Assembly (NCBI GenBank): GCA_964640325.1
Contig: CAZXID010000001.1
Location: 62,001 to 126,000 of the forward strand
DNA length: 64,000 nt
Direction of reading: 5' to 3'
From: DAOQAU01 sp964640325
GTDB taxonomy: Bacteria > Cyanobacteriota > Vampirovibrionia > Gastranaerophilales > Gastranaerophilaceae
A program made the position numbers and the translations under genes. The notes under the pieces were generated by a model, which saw only the letters and a list, made by a program, of their open reading frames with translations, was not told the origin of the DNA and did no database searches. Of the stretch, positions 59,063 to 64,000 are shown piece by piece (position 1 is the stretch's first letter; every line of letters begins with the position of its first letter).

Positions 59063-60208
59063 ATGAGAATAGGATTTCACCTTGGAGAAATATATAACGA
59101 AGACTTAGGCGGGGGGTATACTTTTCAAAAAAGTATAATTGAGGCTCTTGGCAAAGTTGTATCAGAACATGAGTTTATTTTTTATTACAGGGGAAGAAAA
59201 AGGACTTTTCTTGATTATCCGAATATGACATTTATTAATCTTAATGTGGTTGAAAGTAGTTTTTTTAATAAGAAAAAAAACAAACAAGAGGCTTTAAAAA
59301 AAATGGTCTTAAAAGATAAGATTGATATAGTTTATTTTATAACTCCCTATTATGAAGAAATTGATTTGCCTTATATTTTTACGGTTTGGGATTTAAATCA
59401 CAGAAAAAATACTTTTTTCCCTGAAGTTTTTATAAATAAAGAGTTTGAAAATAGAGAAAAATTTTATCAAACGGCTATCTCAAAATCAAGTTATACGATT
59501 ATCGGAAATAAAACGGGGAAAAGCCAGGTTTGTAAGTATTACAATATGGATGAAGAAAGAGTTAAGACAATACCAATGCCTATTCCTGATTATGTTTATG
59601 AAAAAAGCGGTGATGATAATATTTTGAATAAATTAAATCTTCAAAAAGAAAAATATTTATTTTATCCGGCTCAATTTTGGGCACATAAAAATCACATAAG
59701 ATTAATCAAGGCTATGAAAATTTTAAAAGAACAGGATTTTGATTTTAAAATGGTATTTACCGGATCAGACAAAGGGAATAAAGACTATATAGAGCAAAAA
59801 ATTAAAGAATACGGATTAGAAAATGAGATTTTATTTGCAGGTTTTGTATCTCAGCAAGAGTTAATTTCTTTGTATAAAAATGCCTATGCGCTTACTTATT
59901 CGTCATTTTTTGGTCCTGATAACATTCCTCCGCTTGAGGCTATGGCTTTAAAATGTCCTGTTATTTCAAGCAACGCTGAGGGGATGGAAGAACAGCTCGG
60001 GAATTGTGCTCTTTATTTTGATTTAAAAAATGAAAATGAACTTGTGGAACAAATTAAAAAACTTAGTGATAAAAATTTAAGACAGGATTTAATACAAAAA
60101 GGCGAAATTTTGGCAAAAAGTTGTTCTGCTCAAAACTATGTTGTCAAAATGCTTGAAGTAATTAATGAATTTCAGCCGATAAGAGAATGTTGGGAAAATT
60201 CAAACTAA
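59063..60208 (+). CDS. GT4 family glycosyltransferase
   Basis: A 381-aa GT-B retaining transferase. IGFHLGEIYNEDLGGGYTFQ at the N-terminus, KYLFYPAQFWAHKNHIRLIK (about 194-213), ILFAGFVSQQELISLYKNAY, and SSFFGPDNIPPLEAMALKCP then VISSNAEGM (the E in the EX7E motif). Intact, unlike the fragment at 55428. AAATAAAAATG start follows GGGGAAATA. Confidence 0.9.
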   Translation: MRIGFHLGEIYNEDLGGGYTFQKSIIEALGKVVSEHEFIFYYRGRKRTFLDYPNMTFINLNVVESSFFNKKKNKQEALKKMVLKDKIDIVYFITPYYEEIDLPYIFTVWDLNHRKNTFFPEVFINKEFENREKFYQTAISKSSYTIIGNKTGKSQVCKYYNMDEERVKTIPMPIPDYVYEKSGDDNILNKLNLQKEKYLFYPAQFWAHKNHIRLIKAMKILKEQDFDFKMVFTGSDKGNKDYIEQKIKEYGLENEILFAGFVSQQELISLYKNAYALTYSSFFGPDNIPPLEAMALKCPVISSNAEGMEEQLGNCALYFDLKNENELVEQIKKLSDKNLRQDLIQKGEILAKSCSAQNYVVKMLEVINEFQPIRECWENSN

Positions 60209-60212
60209 AATT

Positions 60213-61814
60213 CTAATCAAAATTAATACCAAATTTGTTTTCGACTTTCTTGACCAACTTGTTGCCAAATAATGCGTAATCCCCGCTTATTTTTGTCTGT
60301 TCAAAATCAAAATTTAAAATCTCTTCTTTAATATTATTAACGTATTTTTGGACCTCAGGCGGGGAGTTCATAAAAGAAGAATTGGAAAACTTTTTTTCTA
60401 AATCTTTTCTGACCGAAGACATATGGTGCATAACAATTTCTTGTACCGGAAATAAATAGAATTTACCTTTTGCGTTAACTCTTCTGGTGGGGTCGGTGAG
60501 AACCGGAAAGAAGCTTTTGCCGTGTCTGCAAAAGGGGTTTTTCTTCAAGTTTATAATAAAAGGGACTTGAAAATTATATTTTTCATCATTTTCAAAAGTA
60601 AATGTATAGCCCTCAATAAGTCTTAGCGTGGGGGTTTTTATGTATTCAACAAGTGAGACGGCACTGTAATCTATTTTCTTTTTAATTATAAATTCTTTGG
60701 CATTATTCAATTCTTGCGCCTCATAAAATTCGTCAACATCCAGGCTCATAAAGTGAGTGCATTTATTCTTTTTTGCCAAATTTAAGCCTATATTACGTTT
60801 TTTAATTTCATTTTTTTGTGCCGTAAGTTTCAAATTCGGTTGATAATGAAAAATTTCATCAATCAAACCTTCCTTTTGCATTTGTTTTAATTTTTCTTCC
60901 AAATCGGAAGAGGATTGTTGGCCGAAATTTGAAGTTGTTTGATAAATCACATTTATATAGTCAACGCTTGATCTGATTGACTTGGCAGAAAAAGGCAAAA
61001 GTTCTTCTGCGTCAAACAAATTGTAAGAAACTCCGAGCTTCATTTTTCTTGCTTTGCTTGTAAACATTGGAATAAAACCGAATAGATAGCATTTGGTTTC
61101 TTTTTTTGTTTTTAGTATTTTCAGCAGAGGAATTTTGAATAATTTAATATATTTTTTTGTTCCGTAATATTTTTCAACCACTTCTGTTCTTTCATTGATA
61201 TGTTCTTCATCTGCTACAGAAGATCGTCCATTGAAATTGTGAATGGAGATGATATATGGAATGTGTTTGTAGCTGCAATTGTAAACATCAATCCATTGAA
61301 TCCATTTTTCAAAGTCACTTACTATATTATATTTTTCGTTATAAGTCCCATATTTTTCAAATAATTCTTTTTTAATAAATGTTGAAGGATGTGGTAGACA
61401 TTCTTTTCTGAACCAGCCGTAGGGGATTTTGTCAGGGGATTTTTTTATAAAAGTTTTTTCGCCCTGTTCATATTTTAAGTCGCCGTATACTAAATCTTCA
61501 CCGGTCAGATTTTCATAAGCATTTCTAAGTGATTCGTTTTCATAATAACAGTCACCGGCGTTTAAAAACTGAAGGTATTCTCCTTTTGCGGCTTTAATTC
61601 CTTTGTTCATGGCATTATAAACGCCATTATCTTTTTCGCTTACAAAAATATTCATTCTGTTGCGGTATTTGTTGAGACGTTGTATGGTTTGCGAGTTTGA
61701 GCCGCCGTCTATAACAATCCATTCAAAATCCTGAAAAGATTGATTAACAACACTCTCGCAGGTTTTTTCAATATCGGGATCATTGTAGCAAATAGTAATT
61801 ACAGAAATTTTCAT
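60213..61814 (-). CDS. Two-domain GT2 glycosyltransferase
   Basis: A 533-aa protein. Start at 61814 (the frame is open to 61865, but the promoter is inside). Residues 1-210: GT2 (SVITICYNDPDIEKTCESVV, WIVIDGGSNSQTIQRLN, GEYLQFLNAGDCYYENESL), about 60% like the N-domain of the 29188 gene by eye. Residues 270-533: a second GT-A-like domain (SLDVDEFYEAQELNNAKEFI, VSLVEYIKTPTLRLIEGYTF) with DVDEF acidic motif. It converges with the GT4 gene, ending 4 bases apart. Confidence 0.85.
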   Translation of the reverse strand: MKISVITICYNDPDIEKTCESVVNQSFQDFEWIVIDGGSNSQTIQRLNKYRNRMNIFVSEKDNGVYNAMNKGIKAAKGEYLQFLNAGDCYYENESLRNAYENLTGEDLVYGDLKYEQGEKTFIKKSPDKIPYGWFRKECLPHPSTFIKKELFEKYGTYNEKYNIVSDFEKWIQWIDVYNCSYKHIPYIISIHNFNGRSSVADEEHINERTEVVEKYYGTKKYIKLFKIPLLKILKTKKETKCYLFGFIPMFTSKARKMKLGVSYNLFDAEELLPFSAKSIRSSVDYINVIYQTTSNFGQQSSSDLEEKLKQMQKEGLIDEIFHYQPNLKLTAQKNEIKKRNIGLNLAKKNKCTHFMSLDVDEFYEAQELNNAKEFIIKKKIDYSAVSLVEYIKTPTLRLIEGYTFTFENDEKYNFQVPFIINLKKNPFCRHGKSFFPVLTDPTRRVNAKGKFYLFPVQEIVMHHMSSVRKDLEKKFSNSSFMNSPPEVQKYVNNIKEEILNFDFEQTKISGDYALFGNKLVKKVENKFGINFD

Positions 61815-61820
61815 ACGATT

Positions 61821-61849
61821 ATTATACAATAAAATATTAAACGTGTGAA
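61821..61849 (-). promoter_or_regulatory. Putative leaderless promoter of the GT2 gene
   Basis: Minus strand: -35 TTCACA (61849-61844), 17-base spacer, -10 TATAAT (61826-61821), and the ATG 6 bases later at 61814. There is no ribosome binding site. Same layout as the promoter at 29153, whose gene is a paralogue. It lies inside the end of the gmhA-like gene. Confidence 0.55.
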
Positions 61850-62406
61850 AAAAGCTTATCTTCAACCATTTTGCAAATTACATGTCCGAGCATCATATGA
61901 GATTCTTGAATAATAGAAGTTTCTTTTGCGGGAATTTTAATTAAAATATCACAGTATTCATCCATTTCACAAGGGGTAACTCCTGTAAATCCTATTTTTA
62001 TTAAACTCATTGCAGATCCGGTTTTGAGCGCCTCAATGATATTTTTTGATTTACCCGAGGTGGAAAATGCAAACAAGATGTCGCCGGGTTTGCCGATAGC
62101 TTCAATTTGTCTTGAAAAAACTCTTTCGTAGCCAAAGTCATTTGACAATGCGGTAATAAGAGCATTGTTTGAGGCAAGGGAAATTGCGTTAAAAGCTTTT
62201 CTTTCTTTAAAAAATTTAGATACAAATTCAGTTGCCAAATGGTCACAGTCGCTTGCAGAGCCGCCGTTTCCTACAAAAAGAAGCTTGCGGTCATTGCTTA
62301 GAGTTTGCACTATAACTTCGCTTATTTTTTCGATGTCTTTTAAAATTTTTTTATCTTGTAGTATTTTTTTCTTTGTTTCTATTGATTGGATTATATAATC
62401 TTCCAT
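61837..62406 (-). CDS. gmhA: Sedoheptulose 7-phosphate isomerase-like protein (GmhA)
   Basis: A 189-aa SIS-domain protein. KLLFVGNGGSASDCDHLATE (about 42-61), FAFSTSGKSKNIIEALKTG (about 111-129) and ETSIIQESHMMLGHVICKMVE (about 160-180). In GmhA the last region supplies the catalytic E and H. It makes D-glycero-manno-heptose 7-phosphate for LPS or capsule. AGAGG is 8 bases before the ATG; TATAAT (minus, 62438-62433) is a likely -10. Confidence 0.9.
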   Translation of the reverse strand: MEDYIIQSIETKKKILQDKKILKDIEKISEVIVQTLSNDRKLLFVGNGGSASDCDHLATEFVSKFFKERKAFNAISLASNNALITALSNDFGYERVFSRQIEAIGKPGDILFAFSTSGKSKNIIEALKTGSAMSLIKIGFTGVTPCEMDEYCDILIKIPAKETSIIQESHMMLGHVICKMVEDKLFSHV

Positions 62407-62440
62407 TTTAGTTCCTCTTTGTTTGTCCTGATATTATAGC

Positions 62441-62480
62441 ACACAAAAAAAGTAAAAAAAAGCCGACCATTCGGACGGCT
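62441..62480 (-). terminator. Intrinsic terminator after the ABC ATPase gene
   Basis: Minus strand: AGCCG (62480-62476) and CGGCT (62465-62461) form a stem with an internal CC/GG, followed by a run of eight T (62460-62453) and another T run. A second hairpin (AACC-GAAA-GGTT, about 62518-62507) precedes it. Located 155 bases after the ABC gene stop. Confidence 0.75.
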
Positions 62481-62634
62481 ACTAGACTTGGGGAGGAGGT
62501 TAAGAAAAACCTTTCGGTTCTTCATACTTCCTTTATCGTCAAATTCTTTCAAAAACTTTAAAAATCTCATTCAAATGGTTTACATTTCTTTATGCTTAAA
62601 AATATTGATATATTAAGTATTTTACAAAAAAGCC

Positions 62635-63693
62635 CTAATAAAGTCTTTCGGTGGTTTTTTTATCGAAAATTAAAATGTTTTTGGCATCAAAGTTAAGAAT
62701 TAAATCTTCATCGACTGCAAATTCCGGCGGAAGCTTCACGCTACAACGGTTCTGACCTATATAAAAATAAATTATTTTTTCACTGCCGAGCATTTCAACC
62801 ATATCGACTTTAGTGCAAAACCTTATTTTACCGCCTTCTGAGGTCATGTTTTCAGGGCGAATTCCTATTAAAATCTTTTTTCTGTCGCCTACGGCAGAAA
62901 TTTGCGCTTGAGTCATAGGAATTGAAAGTTCATTTATTTTAATACTGTTATCTGCGATTTTTCCTTCAAGAAAATTCATCTGCGGAGAGCCGACAAAGCC
63001 TGCCACAAAGACATTTTTTGGGTCGTTATAAATGTTCTCGGGAGTATCAATCTGTTGAATAATTCCTTTGTCCAACACAACAATTCTGTCACCCATTGTT
63101 AAAGCTTCTGTTTGGTCGTGGGTTACGTATATGAAAGTTGTCTGAAGTTTTTGGTGAAGTTTTTTGATTTCAGAGCGCATTTGAACCCTTAATTTTGCAT
63201 CCAAATTTGAAAGCGGTTCATCCATCAAAAAGACTTTAGGCTCTCTGACAATTGCTCTGCCAAGTGCCACACGTTGCCTTTGTCCGCCTGAGAGCTGCTT
63301 GGGTTTTCTGTCAAGATAGCTTTTTAAATCAAGAATTTCGGCTGCTTCTTTTACTTTTTCGTCAATAACTTTTTTTGAAAACCCTCTCATTTTAAGTCCG
63401 AAAGCTATGTTTTCATAAACCGTCATATGAGGATAAAGTGCATAACTCTGAAAAACAAAAGCGATATCTCTGTCTTTTGGCGCAACTTTGTTTACTTTTC
63501 TTTCTCCGATATAAATATCGCCCGAAGTTATCTCTTCAAGCCCTGCTATCATTCTTAAAATGGTTGATTTTCCGCATCCTGAGGCTCCTACCAGCACCAA
63601 AAATTCTTTGTCTTTTATCTCCAAATCGATTCCGTCTATGACGTTTTTTTTGTCATAGGCTTTTTGAATGTTTTTTAAAATCACTTCTGCCAT
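62635..63693 (-). CDS. ABC transporter ATP-binding protein (MalK/UgpC family)
   Basis: A 352-aa carbohydrate-importer ATPase. Walker A GASGCGKST (about 36-44), Q-loop FVFQSYALYPHMTV, signature LSGGQRQRVALGRAI (about 134-148), Walker B VFLMDEPLSNLDAKLR, H-switch YVTHDQTEA. The C-terminal ~110 residues (SPQMNFLEGKI and following) are the OB-fold regulatory domain of the MalK/UgpC subfamily. No permease or binding protein is adjacent, so the importer is encoded elsewhere. Confidence 0.93.
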   Translation of the reverse strand: MAEVILKNIQKAYDKKNVIDGIDLEIKDKEFLVLVGASGCGKSTILRMIAGLEEITSGDIYIGERKVNKVAPKDRDIAFVFQSYALYPHMTVYENIAFGLKMRGFSKKVIDEKVKEAAEILDLKSYLDRKPKQLSGGQRQRVALGRAIVREPKVFLMDEPLSNLDAKLRVQMRSEIKKLHQKLQTTFIYVTHDQTEALTMGDRIVVLDKGIIQQIDTPENIYNDPKNVFVAGFVGSPQMNFLEGKIADNSIKINELSIPMTQAQISAVGDRKKILIGIRPENMTSEGGKIRFCTKVDMVEMLGSEKIIYFYIGQNRCSVKLPPEFAVDEDLILNFDAKNILIFDKKTTERLY

Positions 63694-63715
63694 TTGATGC
63701 CCCTGTTAAAAAATT

Positions 63716-64000
63716 TTATTCTTGATGAAACTTCTCCGCCGGAATTATGAAATTGTAAGTTGTTCCCTGCATTGATTCTGATTCAACCCAAATGTCTCCG
63801 CCGATTGTTTTCACAAGATTTTTTGCGCTTGCAAGTGCAATTGATTTTACTATGTTCTTTTTATTGGGTTTGTCAAGCTGTGCATAAGGTTCAAAAAGAA
63901 CAGCCAACTCATTTTCGTTAAGCCCGATGCCTGTATCTGTTATCGAAAACATCATGTAAGATTTTTCCACGGCATCTTGAGGAACATAAACTTCGTGTTG
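63716..64000 (-). CDS. Histidine kinase C-terminal end (partial)
   Basis: The frame is open from the window edge to the TGA region at 63716. The sequence has the G1 box SITDTGIGLNENELAVLFEP (F box follows) and a C-terminal strand GTTYNFIIPAE. The expected G2 box (GTGLGLA) is replaced by NIVKSIALASAKNL, which lacks all glycines. Such loss predicts weak or no ATP binding; a cognate regulator is out of view. Alternatively the window edge hides compensating parts. Confidence 0.7.
   Translation of the reverse strand, partial: QHEVYVPQDAVEKSYMMFSITDTGIGLNENELAVLFEPYAQLDKPNKKNIVKSIALASAKNLVKTIGGDIWVESESMQGTTYNFIIPAEKFHQE

Noticed and set aside
1..64000. tRNA, rRNA or CRISPR arrays
   Set aside because: No cloverleaf-like tRNA sequence, rRNA segment or regularly spaced direct repeats were seen on reading both strands; a tRNAscan/CRISPR search would be decisive.

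Overview
The window comes from an AT-rich bacterium (roughly one third G+C by eye). It shows Gram-negative-type surface-polysaccharide genes, a legionaminic-acid-type nonulosonate pathway and a transposable (Mu-like) prophage. I cannot place it to genus from sequence alone. A gut- or host-associated lineage such as Gastranaerophilales or an AT-rich proteobacterium would fit, but that is inference. No rRNA, tRNA or CRISPR array was seen.

Region 1 (1-29.1 kb) is a Mu-like prophage whose left end lies outside the window. The early part runs rightward: MuA transposase (5' cut by the window edge), MuB ATPase, a small membrane protein, GemA and a Mor-like activator, followed by a HipB/HipA toxin-antitoxin pair. 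The middle block (5.3-21.9 kb) runs leftward. Read in transcription order it has a holin-like protein, protease/scaffold, major capsid, Mu gp35/36/37-like proteins, and then a P2-like contractile tail: sheath, tube, chaperone with a -1 frameshift, tape measure, U, X, D, V, W, J, I, fibre, amidase. The last block (22.1-29.1 kb) runs rightward: holin-like protein, terminase, portal, Dcm and Dam methylases, gpF and gpG. Hidden in the early and lysis parts are RNA elements: a type II hammerhead ribozyme just upstream of mor, and two copies of an unnamed structured RNA. A third copy of that RNA sits inside the insertion sequence at 48.6 kb.

Region 2 (29.2-47.2 kb) is a surface-glycan locus. It contains glycosyltransferases and methyltransferases, including two fusion proteins, and a near-complete CMP-legionaminic-acid-type pathway (LegB, LegC, LegH, LegG, LegI, LegF and PtmE). 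It also has an N-acetyl-sugar amidotransferase and a nucleotide-sugar dehydrogenase.

Region 3 (47.3-55.4 kb) is a second Mu/Tn7-type transposition module that is not a phage. It has a 679-aa MuA-family transposase, a MuB-like ATPase, and two paralogous ~530-aa proteins whose C-termini look like tyrosine recombinases that have lost their catalytic residues. The ATPase plus recombinase-like pair has been duplicated. One copy has lost its ATPase by internal deletion, and the other has its recombinase-like gene split by an IS3-family (IS407-type) element. Removing that IS with a 4-bp target duplication restores the reading frame exactly. The module's right flank abuts a 5'-truncated glycosyltransferase gene.

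Region 4 (55.4-64 kb) continues the glycan locus (cupin, DegT aminotransferase, methyltransferase, glycosyltransferases, GmhA-type isomerase). It ends with a MalK/UgpC-type ABC ATPase and the 3' end of a histidine kinase.
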